This document shows, in pieces, positions 1 through 7,446 of a stretch of 35,099 nucleotides of DNA. The notes below the pieces were generated by a model. The model had not been told where the DNA came from, did not search any database, and saw only the letters and a program-made list of their open reading frames with translations. Position numbers and translations under genes: made by a program. Source of the DNA: Bacteroidota bacterium (GTDB taxonomy: Bacteria; Bacteroidota; Bacteroidia; Bacteroidales; Bacteroidaceae). Each line of letters begins with the position of its first letter. The first letter of the stretch is position 1. Location of the stretch: positions 1 through 35,099 of the forward strand of contig JAEXAJ010000031.1 in the NCBI GenBank assembly GCA_023458215.1, in the 5' to 3' direction.

Positions 1-2
1 GT

Positions 3-299
3 TACCATTTTTACCTGACTCGTGACGGTGAAATACATCGGGGACGTTCAACCGAAAAAATCGGTGCGCATTGCCTCAATCATAACCGACACTCCATAGG
101 TATCTGTTACGAAGGGGGGCTGGATGCCGAAGGTCGTCCCACCGACACCCGCACGCCGGAGCAAAAAGCTTCGCTACTTGCGTTGATTCGTGAGCTGAAA
201 CGGATCTTCCCAAGGGCACTGATCGTGGGACATCATGACCTAAATCCGGTGAAACCGTGTCCTTGCTTCGATGCGGAAAGGGAATATAGGGGGCTATAA
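3..299 (+). CDS. N-acetylmuramoyl-L-alanine amidase, 3' fragment
   Basis: The C-terminal 98 residues of a protein that begins before the window; the reading frame is open from base 3 to TAA at 297-299. The fragment resembles the Amidase_2/PGRP fold of type-2 (T7-lysozyme-like) amidases, zinc enzymes that cut the bond between N-acetylmuramic acid and L-alanine in peptidoglycan. Visible support: the strand motif HSIGICYEGG, then GHHDLNPVKPCPCF near the end, in which the His after Gly and the Cys of the KPCPCF segment correspond to the second and third zinc ligands of the family. The first zinc-binding His should lie at or before the window edge. The gene is convergent with the hepT-like gene, with a hairpin terminator between them. 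Such amidases can be chromosomal or prophage-derived; nothing phage-like is visible here. Confidence 0.85.
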   Translation, partial: YHFYLTRDGEIHRGRSTEKIGAHCLNHNRHSIGICYEGGLDAEGRPTDTRTPEQKASLLALIRELKRIFPRALIVGHHDLNPVKPCPCFDAEREYRGL

Positions 300-317
300 A
301 AGGCTCCCTATTTTTAT
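287..317 (+). terminator. Rho-independent terminator after the amidase gene
   Basis: An 8-bp stem (287-294 pairing with 303-310, one G-T wobble) with an 8-nt loop is followed directly by TTTTTATT. The stem overlaps the last codons and the stop of the amidase gene. Confidence 0.7.
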
Positions 318-327
318 TCTAATGGAT

Positions 328-810
328 TTATGTAAGCCGCGCGTAAAAAGTTACTTTCAATTTATCGTAAATATCAAACAAGACTTTCACCTTTAAAAGC
401 AGTTCGTTCAATATTGTCACAGAGTCCAATTCAAGTAGGGGATAATCATGAGATATTTCATTTCTCAGTTCACGAATATAATTCCATTCATCGGCACTCG
501 GAATAAGAAGATAACGCTCCAGCCGATTCAAAATATCACGCATTGGTAAAGTTGAAACATCTTCATCTAAATACTCTAATAAGTAACGGAAAATTTTAGC
601 ACCTATCGCATCTTGCAGTTTTGAGAAACGAAAAATAAATTGATCCAGGCAACGCACCTGCCCAGTATCCAACTGAGCATAGCTATCGGCAGTCATCGGT
701 AATGAGACATGCAATTCGCTAAGAGCTTCGTTAATACGAACGATATGTTTGTCGCACACTTCAAATTCACGTTGCAAACGTTCCTCTATTTCCTGTTTCC
801 GGCTTATCAT
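328..810 (-). CDS. HEPN-domain protein, HepT-like toxin
   Basis: A 160-residue, mostly helical protein. Residues R116, H121 and Y123 form RNEISHDY, an exact match to the RX4HXY motif of HEPN toxins: the Arg and His are the RNase residues, and the Tyr is the residue that MntA-type nucleotidyltransferases AMPylate in characterised HepT/MntA pairs. The ATG overlaps the stop of the upstream nucleotidyltransferase gene by four bases (ATGA at 807-810), so the two are translationally coupled. The order is antitoxin-type gene first, toxin second. Function is inferred from the motif and the gene pair. A role as a non-toxic substrate-binding partner of the nucleotidyltransferase (HI0074-like) is the alternative. 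Confidence 0.8.
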   Translation of the reverse strand: MISRKQEIEERLQREFEVCDKHIVRINEALSELHVSLPMTADSYAQLDTGQVRCLDQFIFRFSKLQDAIGAKIFRYLLEYLDEDVSTLPMRDILNRLERYLLIPSADEWNYIRELRNEISHDYPLLELDSVTILNELLLKVKVLFDIYDKLKVTFYARLT

Positions 811-1097
811 AACAGTTGCAATCCTTTTTCCAATGCTTCACGAACCACTAAATTTTCTTCATGGTCCCCGATAACATCAATTTTCTGTTCACCTAAATAA
901 TGTTTCAAACGAGCAATCATACGAATACGAGCCAATACTCCTTTTTTTTCACCTTCAGTACGGATAAGCAAGTCAATATCCCCCCCGCGCTTAGTATCAT
1001 TCAGACGAGATCCAAAAAGATAAACCCTTACATCGTCACCATAAATATCTTTGGCAACCCGAAGGATAGTCTCTATTTCCTTTGATTGTAAACGCAT
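807..1097 (-). CDS. MNT-family nucleotidyltransferase, MntA-like antitoxin
   Basis: A 96-residue minimal nucleotidyltransferase. The catalytic signature is at G29-S30 followed by D40-I-D42, with a third acidic residue at D74 (KIDVIGD). The spacing is GS-x9-DxD, one residue shorter than the GSx10DxD described for MntA. The start at 1097 (MRLQSKE) is preferred over an upstream in-frame ATG at 1181: an AGAGGAA ribosome-binding sequence sits just before it, and a TATCTTTG promoter element lies between the two candidates. In known systems this enzyme neutralises the HEPN toxin by transferring AMP to its tyrosine. The gene is separated by 80 bases from the ABC permease upstream, so it is probably its own two-gene operon. 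Confidence 0.82.
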   Translation of the reverse strand: MRLQSKEIETILRVAKDIYGDDVRVYLFGSRLNDTKRGGDIDLLIRTEGEKKGVLARIRMIARLKHYLGEQKIDVIGDHEENLVVREALEKGLQLL

Positions 1098-1113
1098 AAT
1101 TCCTCTTTTTATG

Positions 1114-1121
1114 CAAAGATA
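1114..1121 (-). promoter_or_regulatory. Candidate promoter -7 element for the MNT/HEPN pair
   Basis: TATCTTTG on the minus strand matches the Bacteroides -7 consensus TAnnTTTG and lies 16 bases upstream of the ATG at 1097. No TTTG -33 box at the usual ~19-bp spacing is visible. Confidence 0.5.
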
Positions 1122-1177
1122 GAAAGAAAATATCAAATAAAGAAAATCAAAACAGATTCTTAGTCTATTCCTTGAGT

Positions 1178-2293
1178 TCAACTACTCTTCCTATAACTTT
1201 TCACCGCCCACAAATTGAAGATGAAAGCAAATGTCAGCAAGGCTCCCAACTGGGGAAGTAAATCGCCGAAACCACCACCACGCAAATAAATAGTACGCAT
1301 CACCTCCACAAAATAGCGTAACGGGTTGAGACGGGTAATCCATTGCGCCCACTGGGGCATACTATGAATCGGGGTGAAAAGCCCACTCATCAAAATGAGG
1401 ATCAGCATAAAAAACCACATGACAAACATGGCTTGCTGCAACGTAGCCGAATAGTTGGAAATGACCAAGCCGAAACCGGAAACTACAGGCAGGAATACCA
1501 GTGCAAAACCATAAATAGTGAAGAAATGTCCGGCGGGCAGAATGCCATAAAGCAGCCAGGCAAGAAGGAAGCAAATGGTTAGTACCACTAAACCTATCAG
1601 CCAATACGGTATCAGTTTCGCCACAATAAATGTAAACTTGTGCACCGGCGTCACATTGATTTGTTCGATCGTTCCCGCCTCCTTCTCGCCCACTACATTG
1701 AGAGCAGGCAGAAAGCCGCACAGCATCGTGAGTAACATCACCATGAGTGCAGGAATCATAAAGAGCTTATAGTTCAAGGTAGGATTAAAAAGATTCAGGG
1801 TAGAGATGCCCACCCTTGGAAGCGGCTTTCCTACCAATGCTTGCGAAGGTGACTCCGAACGCAATTCACGCGTATAATCACTGATGATGGAAGACAAGTA
1901 CGATCCGCCCAAACTGCCTTTAGTACCATTCACCGCATTGACCGCAACCAGCAACCGGGGAGCTTTTCCGCTTATCCAGTTCTTCTCAAAATCACGGGGA
2001 ATCTCCAAAATCACATCTGCCGATCCTGCTTCAACAGCAACAAAAGCCTCATCGTAAGTAGCGGGCAGCGCCGTAGTACGAAAATAGGTGGATGCACCAA
2101 TCTTATCTACCAAACGACGGGACAAGGCACTATGGTCATTGTCTACGATGTTCAGGTTGATATTCTTTATCTCCAGGTTGGCAGCCCAAGGCATCAGTAT
2201 CATAATCATACACGGAAATACGAAAATCAATTTGGGCAAGAATGAGTTGCGGAACAACTGTTTGAATTCTTTTTCTATCAGAAACTTTATCAT
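1178..2293 (-). CDS. ABC-2 type transporter permease (second of two)
   Basis: A 371-residue integral membrane protein of the ABC-2 (YbhS/YbhR/YhhJ) family. It has an N-terminal transmembrane segment (about residues 18-40), an extracytoplasmic domain of roughly 130 residues, then a block of five or more hydrophobic helices. The family hallmark EKEAGTIEQINVTP, the coupling region between the second and third helices, is present. It is probably paired with the similar permease upstream to form a heterodimer served by the fused ATPase, the arrangement of E. coli YbhFSR and related exporters. It is the last gene of the efflux operon. The substrate cannot be read from sequence; multidrug or bile-related export is a guess. 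Confidence 0.9.
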   Translation of the reverse strand: MIKFLIEKEFKQLFRNSFLPKLIFVFPCMIMILMPWAANLEIKNINLNIVDNDHSALSRRLVDKIGASTYFRTTALPATYDEAFVAVEAGSADVILEIPRDFEKNWISGKAPRLLVAVNAVNGTKGSLGGSYLSSIISDYTRELRSESPSQALVGKPLPRVGISTLNLFNPTLNYKLFMIPALMVMLLTMLCGFLPALNVVGEKEAGTIEQINVTPVHKFTFIVAKLIPYWLIGLVVLTICFLLAWLLYGILPAGHFFTIYGFALVFLPVVSGFGLVISNYSATLQQAMFVMWFFMLILILMSGLFTPIHSMPQWAQWITRLNPLRYFVEVMRTIYLRGGGFGDLLPQLGALLTFAFIFNLWAVKSYRKSS

Positions 2294-2309
2294 ATAATTC
2301 TTTTTTTGA

Positions 2310-2367
2310 GTTATAAATGATTAGTTATGAATCACAAGCAAATAACTTATAACTAATAACTTATAAC
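2310..2367. repeat. AT-rich palindromic intergenic repeat, copy 1 (core-less)
   Basis: This fills most of the gap between the two permease genes. Arms 2310-2328 and 2349-2367 are inverted repeats matching at 17 of 19 positions. Bases 2339-2361 are a 23-nt string repeated exactly at 4984-5006 and 16852-16874. The 41-nt core found in the larger copies is absent. Confidence 0.8.
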
Positions 2368-2371
2368 TATT

Positions 2372-3475
2372 TTATTCCAGGCGTGATTTAAACTTCTTGA
2401 AGCTGACGGTTATCAGCAGCACCGCCATTACGGCCAATATGCTGATTTCAGTCAATACAAGCGAGATATCCACACCTTCGATCATCAGTTTGCGCACCGC
2501 CTGGATGTACCAACGTGCCGGAAGTATGGACGATATGCCTTGAAGGAGGACGGGCATACTTTCAATCGGGAATATCATGCCCGAAAGCAACATAGTAGGC
2601 ATCATCAACAGTAATCCCGATGCCAGCATAGCGGCAACCTGCGTACGGGTGACGGTGGAAATGAGCAATCCTAAAGCTAAGGAAACAAAGATGAAGAGCA
2701 GCGACACCACAACGAGCCAGAACAAACTGCCCGCTACGGGAACATCGAGCACATACACCGAAAGCAGCAAGACCGTAACGAGATTGACAAACGACAATAC
2801 AAAATAGGGCACCGCTTTGGCAAGTATAATGAAAATCGGTTTTACCGGAGATACCAGCAGGATTTCCATCGTTCCCGTCTCCTTCTCGCGTACTATGGAA
2901 ATGGAGGTCATCATGGCACAAATCAGCATCAGGATAAGCCCCATCACACCGGGCACAAAATTGTAGGCACTCTTCATCTGCGGATTGTAGAGCAGCTTGA
3001 GCTGAGGTACAATGGCAGAAGCATGTACGCCCGGCGGAAGCATCTCCTGCCCCGCCATAGAAATGATATTTGTGGCATAGCCTGCCTGCATGGTAGCCGT
3101 ATTGGGGTCGGTAGCATCGGAAATGATTTGTACACGGGCATTGCCGGTATAAAGATTGTCGGCGAAACGCTCGTTGAAGACAAGAGCCATATCAATATCC
3201 CCCCGCTGAAAAGAGCGCTCCACCTCGGCGGGAGAATGCAAGCGACTGGCGATGGTAAAGTATTCGCTGGCATCCATGCGGTCGATGATGCGGCGGGTAA
3301 CCACATCGTTGGAGGGATCGAGAACGGCCACACGCACATTCTTCACTTCGGTAGTGATGGCAAAACCGAAAAGGATGATCTGCACGATGGGCATGCCCAG
3401 CAAAATCAACATCGTACGCCGGTCGCGGAAGATGTGGAAGAACTCTTTTCGGACAAAAGCTATAAATTGTTTCAT
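2372..3475 (-). CDS. ABC-2 type transporter permease (first of two)
   Basis: A 367-residue permease of the same ABC-2 family as the next gene. An N-terminal helix follows the basic start (MKQFIAFVRKEFFHIFRDRR), then comes an extracytoplasmic domain of about 140 residues, then a C-terminal cluster of five or six helices. The coupling-helix motif EKETGTMEILLVSP is clear. It lies 44 bases downstream of the ATPase gene and 78 bases upstream of the second permease. Two related but non-identical permeases plus one double ATPase imply a pseudo-symmetric exporter that works with the membrane-fusion and TolC-like proteins of the same operon to move a substrate across both membranes. Confidence 0.9.
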   Translation of the reverse strand: MKQFIAFVRKEFFHIFRDRRTMLILLGMPIVQIILFGFAITTEVKNVRVAVLDPSNDVVTRRIIDRMDASEYFTIASRLHSPAEVERSFQRGDIDMALVFNERFADNLYTGNARVQIISDATDPNTATMQAGYATNIISMAGQEMLPPGVHASAIVPQLKLLYNPQMKSAYNFVPGVMGLILMLICAMMTSISIVREKETGTMEILLVSPVKPIFIILAKAVPYFVLSFVNLVTVLLLSVYVLDVPVAGSLFWLVVVSLLFIFVSLALGLLISTVTRTQVAAMLASGLLLMMPTMLLSGMIFPIESMPVLLQGISSILPARWYIQAVRKLMIEGVDISLVLTEISILAVMAVLLITVSFKKFKSRLE

Positions 3476-3492
3476 TGTTTTCTTTTTTTAGG

Positions 3493-3519
3493 CACGGATT
3501 ACACGGATTTCACGGATTC
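3493..3519. repeat. 9-bp tandem repeat CACGGATT(A/T/C) x3
   Basis: Three consecutive 9-mers (3493-3501, 3502-3510, 3511-3519) end exactly where the ATPase stop codon (3520-3522) begins. They occupy most of the 44-base ATPase/permease gap. Confidence 0.85.
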
Positions 3520-4980
3520 TTAGTCGGCTGTTCGCACGGCTTGGCGAGCTAGTTGTTGGAACACATCATCCATCGTTCGGGCGTTGAATTGGCGTTTCAA
3601 TGCTTCGGGGGTATCGAGTGCACGGATTACGCCGTCTACCATGATGGAAATGCGGTCGCAATATTCGGCTTCATCCATGAAATGGGTAGTGACAAAAACG
3701 GTGATACCTTGGTCGGCAGCCTGATAAATTAACTCCCAGAACTGGCGGCGGGTGGCAGGATCGACACCGCCTGTAGGCTCATCCAGAAATACGATCTTCG
3801 GTTGATGGAAAATAGACACGGAGAAAGCAAGCTTCTGTTTCCAGCCCAACGGAAGGCTTTTCACCAATGTATCACGTTCCTTTTCCAACCCCAGGCGGAG
3901 GAGCAGTTCATCGGTCTTCGGCGCAATTTCCGCTTCCGGTATTCCATAGATACCGGCAAAGAGACGGATATTCTCCCAAACTTTAAGATCTTCGTACAAA
4001 GAGAATTTCTGGCTCATGTAGCCGATATTTTTTTTCACTTCCTCCGAGCGGGTAGCAACATCAAACCCTGCTACCCGGGCCTTACCGCCGGTAGGATTAC
4101 TCAGTCCGGTAAGCATGCGCATAGCGGTGGTCTTACCCGCACCATTGGCACCCAGGAAACCGAAAATCTCACCTTGGTGTACCTTGAAGGAGATATGGTC
4201 TACAGCCGTAAAACTACCGAAACGCTTGGTCAAATCTTCTACCTCAATCACATAATTCTCCTCGTTCTCCGCCTTCTTGTGCTGCAAGCCGGAAGGGCAA
4301 AGAATATCCGCAAACTGTTTCAGAATGCGGTCGGGAGTATCGATACCCTGAATCTGCCCCTCATTGATAAAAGCAATACGGTCGCACTGGCGCGCCTCGT
4401 CAATAATAGGTGTAGAAGCAATGATGGTAATACCTTGTTCCCTCAGCCGGCGCAGCATTCCCCAAAACTCTTTACGGGAAACAGGATCGACCCCCGTAGT
4501 GGGCTCGTCCAAAAAGAGCACATCCGGCTTATGGATAAGGGCGCAACTAAGGGCGAGTTTCTGTTTCATGCCACCCGATAAAGCTCCGGCACGACGCTTG
4601 CGGAACGGTTCTATCTGCTGATAGATATCCTTCACCAAATCATAATTCTCTTCGATGGTGGTATGGAATACAGTTGCGAAAAAGTCCAGGTTCTCTTCTA
4701 CCGTCAAATCCGGATAAAGAGAAAAACGGCCGGGCATATACCCTACTCTACGGCGTATGGCTTTGTAATCCTTCACTACATCCAGTCCGCAAACAGTAGC
4801 CGTGCCACTATCAGCCACCAACAAAGTAGTAAGAATACGGAAAAGCGAAGTCTTGCCCGCCCCATCAGGACCAATAATCCCAAAGAGTTCGCCGGGGCTT
4901 ACTGATAAGGAAACTCCCTTCAAAGCCTCAACCTTCCCATAATGTTTGGTAACCTCATTTACTACAACCGCATCTTCCAT
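3520..4980 (-). CDS. Fused double ABC transporter ATPase (YbhF-like)
   Basis: A 486-residue protein with two complete nucleotide-binding domains in tandem. Domain 1: Walker A GPDGAGKT (37-44), signature LSGGM (134-138), Walker B VLFLDEP (154-160). Domain 2: Walker A GANGAGKT (277-284), degenerate signature LPLGWKQK (376-383), Walker B IVFLDEP (396-402). Domain 1 has Gly84 where the Q-loop Gln is expected and Pro191 where the switch His is expected; domain 2 keeps Q324 and H433. The protein therefore appears to have one canonical ATP site and one degenerate site. The start is ATG 4980; an in-frame TTG at 4986 inside the repeat is less likely. It powers the two ABC-2 permeases downstream. Confidence 0.92.
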   Translation of the reverse strand: MEDAVVVNEVTKHYGKVEALKGVSLSVSPGELFGIIGPDGAGKTSLFRILTTLLVADSGTATVCGLDVVKDYKAIRRRVGYMPGRFSLYPDLTVEENLDFFATVFHTTIEENYDLVKDIYQQIEPFRKRRAGALSGGMKQKLALSCALIHKPDVLFLDEPTTGVDPVSRKEFWGMLRRLREQGITIIASTPIIDEARQCDRIAFINEGQIQGIDTPDRILKQFADILCPSGLQHKKAENEENYVIEVEDLTKRFGSFTAVDHISFKVHQGEIFGFLGANGAGKTTAMRMLTGLSNPTGGKARVAGFDVATRSEEVKKNIGYMSQKFSLYEDLKVWENIRLFAGIYGIPEAEIAPKTDELLLRLGLEKERDTLVKSLPLGWKQKLAFSVSIFHQPKIVFLDEPTGGVDPATRRQFWELIYQAADQGITVFVTTHFMDEAEYCDRISIMVDGVIRALDTPEALKRQFNARTMDDVFQQLARQAVRTAD

Positions 4981-4983
4981 AAA

Positions 4984-5014
4984 CAAATAACTTATAACTA
5001 ATAACTAATAACTA
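4984..5014. repeat. AT-rich intergenic repeat, copy 2 (half element)
   Basis: CAAATAACTTATAACTAATA and its continuation fill the 24-base gap between the membrane-fusion and ATPase genes and run into the fusion-protein gene. They supply its last codons, Phe-Ser-Tyr-stop (TAG at 5005-5007). Confidence 0.8.
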
Positions 5015-5928
5015 AAATCCGCTCCTCCATACATCCCAATCTTCAGCATCCCGTCGTTCTTCACGGCTATCTTCACGACATATACCAAGTTGGCACGCTC
5101 GTTCTTGGTAAGGATCGTTTTGGGAGTAAACTCGGAAGTATCGGAAATCCACGTGACAACACCGGGATATTCTTTACGTACGTCGTCGCCATAATCGGCA
5201 TACACGGTGACTTTTTGCCCCAGCTTCACATCAGCAAGTTGCTCGGAGGTGATGTAGGCACGGAGGTAGATTTGTTCCATGTCGGCTACTTTGAAGAGAG
5301 GGGTTCCGGGTGCGGCAAGTTCGCCGGCTTCGGCATATTTGGCAAGCACGGTTCCTGTCAGGGGGGAAGTGATGTGGCATTTATTCAATTGGTCTTCGAC
5401 CTGCGCCACTTGTATGCCTACCGAAGAGCTTTGCCACGTCAGGCTTTGGTCGCTGTTCTTTAAAGTAGAATTCTGGGCAACGAGTTGCTTTTGGAGCACT
5501 TCCAGCAAAGACTCGGCATCATCCATTTGTTTCTGATTGGCGGCACCTACCCGGAGGAGATTGGCTACACGGTCACGTTCCCGCTTGGCTTGCACGATCT
5601 GTTCTTTGGTGGCGGCCACCTGTTTCAATATGTCGGGACGCTGGCCTTCCACCGACTTGACACTAGCCTCCAACTGGAGTTTCTTCAGATAGAGTTGAAT
5701 GGTATCGATGATGCCTACTTGTTGTCCGGCTTTCAAGGCAGTGCCTTCTTCGATGTCGAAACTAAGCAGCTTGCCCGCAGCCTCGGCGGAAACAATCACG
5801 TCGGTAGCTTCGAAAGTACCTGTTGCATCGTATTTCGGTGTACCGTTGGTACAGGCTGCAAGAAGGATAATACCCCCCGTCCCCCTGAAGGGGGAGGAGA
5901 ATAGCTTCAATAATTTTAAGAGTTTCAT
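5005..5928 (-). CDS. HlyD-family membrane-fusion (periplasmic adaptor) lipoprotein
   Basis: A 307-residue adaptor that should bridge the inner-membrane ABC exporter and the TolC-like channel. It starts with a lipoprotein-type signal ending in LLAAC (Cys26 as lipidation site), then half a biotinyl-lipoyl domain (GKLLSFDIEEGTALKAGQQV), a long coiled-coil hairpin (about residues 78-170), the second lipoyl half (ITSPLTGTVLAKYAEAGELA) and a beta-barrel segment (YITSEQLADVKLGQKV). The signal peptide is odd: residues 10-19 (FSSPFRGTGG) are encoded by a GC-rich dispersed repeat that splits the hydrophobic stretch. The C-terminal three residues come from another repeat. The gene lies between tolC-like and ATPase genes, 59 and 24 bases away. 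Confidence 0.92.
   Translation of the reverse strand: MKLLKLLKLFSSPFRGTGGIILLAACTNGTPKYDATGTFEATDVIVSAEAAGKLLSFDIEEGTALKAGQQVGIIDTIQLYLKKLQLEASVKSVEGQRPDILKQVAATKEQIVQAKRERDRVANLLRVGAANQKQMDDAESLLEVLQKQLVAQNSTLKNSDQSLTWQSSSVGIQVAQVEDQLNKCHITSPLTGTVLAKYAEAGELAAPGTPLFKVADMEQIYLRAYITSEQLADVKLGQKVTVYADYGDDVRKEYPGVVTWISDTSEFTPKTILTKNERANLVYVVKIAVKNDGMLKIGMYGGADFSY
5871..5903 (-). repeat. GC-rich repeat unit, pair 1 left, inside the adaptor signal peptide
   Basis: On the minus strand the unit reads TATTCTCCTCCCCCTTCAGG and continues into a run of G. It is inverted relative to the unit at 5973-6006, 69 bases away. It lies within codons 9-20 of the membrane-fusion gene. Confidence 0.85.
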
Positions 5929-5972
5929 TATAGCAGAATTTATTTAGTTATTACTATATATACTTAGCAGAG

Positions 5973-6006
5973 TATTCCCCTCCCCCTTTAGGGGGTCCGG
6001 GGGGTG
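5973..6006 (+). repeat. GC-rich repeat unit, pair 1 right
   Basis: TATTCCCCTCCCCCTTTAGG followed by a G-rich tail, inverted relative to the 5871-5903 unit. It overlaps the 3' end of the TolC-like gene; the TAA stop (5988-5990) lies in the centre of the CCCCCTTTAGGGGG palindrome. Confidence 0.85.
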
Positions 6007-7262
6007 TTCAATGTATTTTTCAACTGCTCTATGTTCATCAACAACTGCACTTCATGCAATGCTTTTGTCTGACGAGCCAGATTCTCGTTCGTGATTTCAC
6101 GAAGCATATCCGTAACGGTCAGTGTTCCATTCTCGACCTTAGCCTCAGCAGCACGGCGGATGTTCTCGCGCAGACGGATAATTTCATCATCATCCTTCAT
6201 CTGCCTACGCATGGATACTACACTTGCATCTTGCTGGGTAGCTTCCAATCGGGTATTAAAAAGAAATACATCCCGGCTCGTTTCCACCTTTTGGCGGGAA
6301 TTGTCTATCCGGCGACGGTCGTTCTTCAACGTATACAAGCTGCCGAAGTTCCACGACATGCGGACACCCGCCACATAATAAGGACTGAATTCATCTTTCA
6401 GCATATTAAGTCCCGGATTACCGTACGCCCCTTGTACAAACAAACCGAAGCGGGGCATAAGTCTGGTGTTCAAAGCGTTTTCCTGTACCCTCAACTGCTC
6501 TCCCTGGGCATCGAACCAACGAAGTTCGGGACGGTTATTTGCTCCTCCGCCCACACTGCTGACTTCTTCATCGACCGGTTTCAGCAAAACAGTTTCCTGA
6601 GAGATTCCCTTGCCTATAAAAGCGGAAAGCATGTTCAGGTAAGCCTGCCGGGAGGTCTCCAGTTCGATGCGCTTTTGCTTGGTATTGAGCAGCTCCACGC
6701 TGACGGCGTCAAGGTCACTTTGACTGGCGATGCCATTGGTTATATAGTTGGTAACTTGCTGATGCGTTCGTCCCAGTTCATCTTGTAGCAACCGGTTCTG
6801 TTTCAGCTGCTCGTCCAATAAGAGGATGCCGAAGAAGAGTTGGTTCACCCGATTATTCAGCGCATACATATCTACATTTTGTTTCTCCAGTTCTACTTCC
6901 GAAGTTGCACGGGTCAGGCGCTTCTTGGAACGGATATCTCCACCGTCCCAGAGGGTTTGTTGCAACTCAAGCATTACTTGATATTGATCTTTAGGGGCGG
7001 TCTTCACGTCAACACCCGGTATGGCAACGGGTAGCTCCGTGATATCACTCTGATAGGTTGCTTTGCCCGATAGGGAGAATTGCGGCAAATATCCTTTTCC
7101 GGCATTGGAGAGGTCGTACTCGCGCGACTTTTCGATGAGTCCGTATTGACGTACAAGCGGATAATTGGCCTGTGCCTGACGCTGACACTCATCCAACGTA
7201 AGTTGAGCGTAGGTCAGGGTCGCTCCAAGCAGAAGGGCAAAAGAGAGAATGGTTCGTTTCAT
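5988..7262 (-). CDS. TolC-family outer membrane efflux protein
   Basis: A 424-residue outer membrane channel protein with a signal peptide (MKRTILSFALLLGATLTYAQ, cleavage after TYA or YAQ) and two OEP repeats rich in alpha-helical heptads. Family segments such as LTLDECQRQAQANYPLVRQ and GLFVQGAYGNPGLNML are present. It forms the outer channel for the ABC exporter encoded downstream and is the first gene of the operon. The start at 7262 gives a classical signal peptide; an ATG at 7271 adds only MWD. The last residues (NTPRTP) and the stop are encoded by a GC-rich dispersed repeat, so the native C-terminus may have been altered without consequence. Confidence 0.92.
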   Translation of the reverse strand: MKRTILSFALLLGATLTYAQLTLDECQRQAQANYPLVRQYGLIEKSREYDLSNAGKGYLPQFSLSGKATYQSDITELPVAIPGVDVKTAPKDQYQVMLELQQTLWDGGDIRSKKRLTRATSEVELEKQNVDMYALNNRVNQLFFGILLLDEQLKQNRLLQDELGRTHQQVTNYITNGIASQSDLDAVSVELLNTKQKRIELETSRQAYLNMLSAFIGKGISQETVLLKPVDEEVSSVGGGANNRPELRWFDAQGEQLRVQENALNTRLMPRFGLFVQGAYGNPGLNMLKDEFSPYYVAGVRMSWNFGSLYTLKNDRRRIDNSRQKVETSRDVFLFNTRLEATQQDASVVSMRRQMKDDDEIIRLRENIRRAAEAKVENGTLTVTDMLREITNENLARQTKALHEVQLLMNIEQLKNTLNTPRTP

Positions 7263-7296
7263 ATCCCACATATTTTGTTATTTGATTAACACGACG

Positions 7297-7304
7297 CAAA
7301 GATA
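7297..7304 (-). promoter_or_regulatory. Candidate promoter -7 element for the efflux operon
   Basis: TATCTTTG on the minus strand, 34 bases upstream of the TolC-like ATG, in the divergent gap with araC. It matches TAnnTTTG; no clear -33 box is visible. Confidence 0.5.
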
Positions 7305-7400
7305 GAGCATAAAGCTACATAAATACTTTCTATTAATCGAATGAAATGTTCTATTTGTTCGATAGTAGATGAAAAAAGAGATTAAATTGCCCACTTTGCT

Positions 7401-7408
7401 TATCTTTG
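7401..7408 (+). promoter_or_regulatory. Candidate promoter -7 element for the AraC regulator
   Basis: TATCTTTG on the plus strand, 38 bases before ATG 7447. Its position downstream of the in-frame ATG at 7369 argues for the later start. Confidence 0.5.
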
Positions 7409-7446
7409 CCACAGATATAGAAAACAGAAATAATTCTAAATGCGAA

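Noticed and set aside
5871..6006. Insertion sequence ends between the membrane-fusion and TolC-like genes
   Set aside because: The inverted units flank only 69 bases, with no transposase and no visible target duplication; kept as a repeat pair instead.
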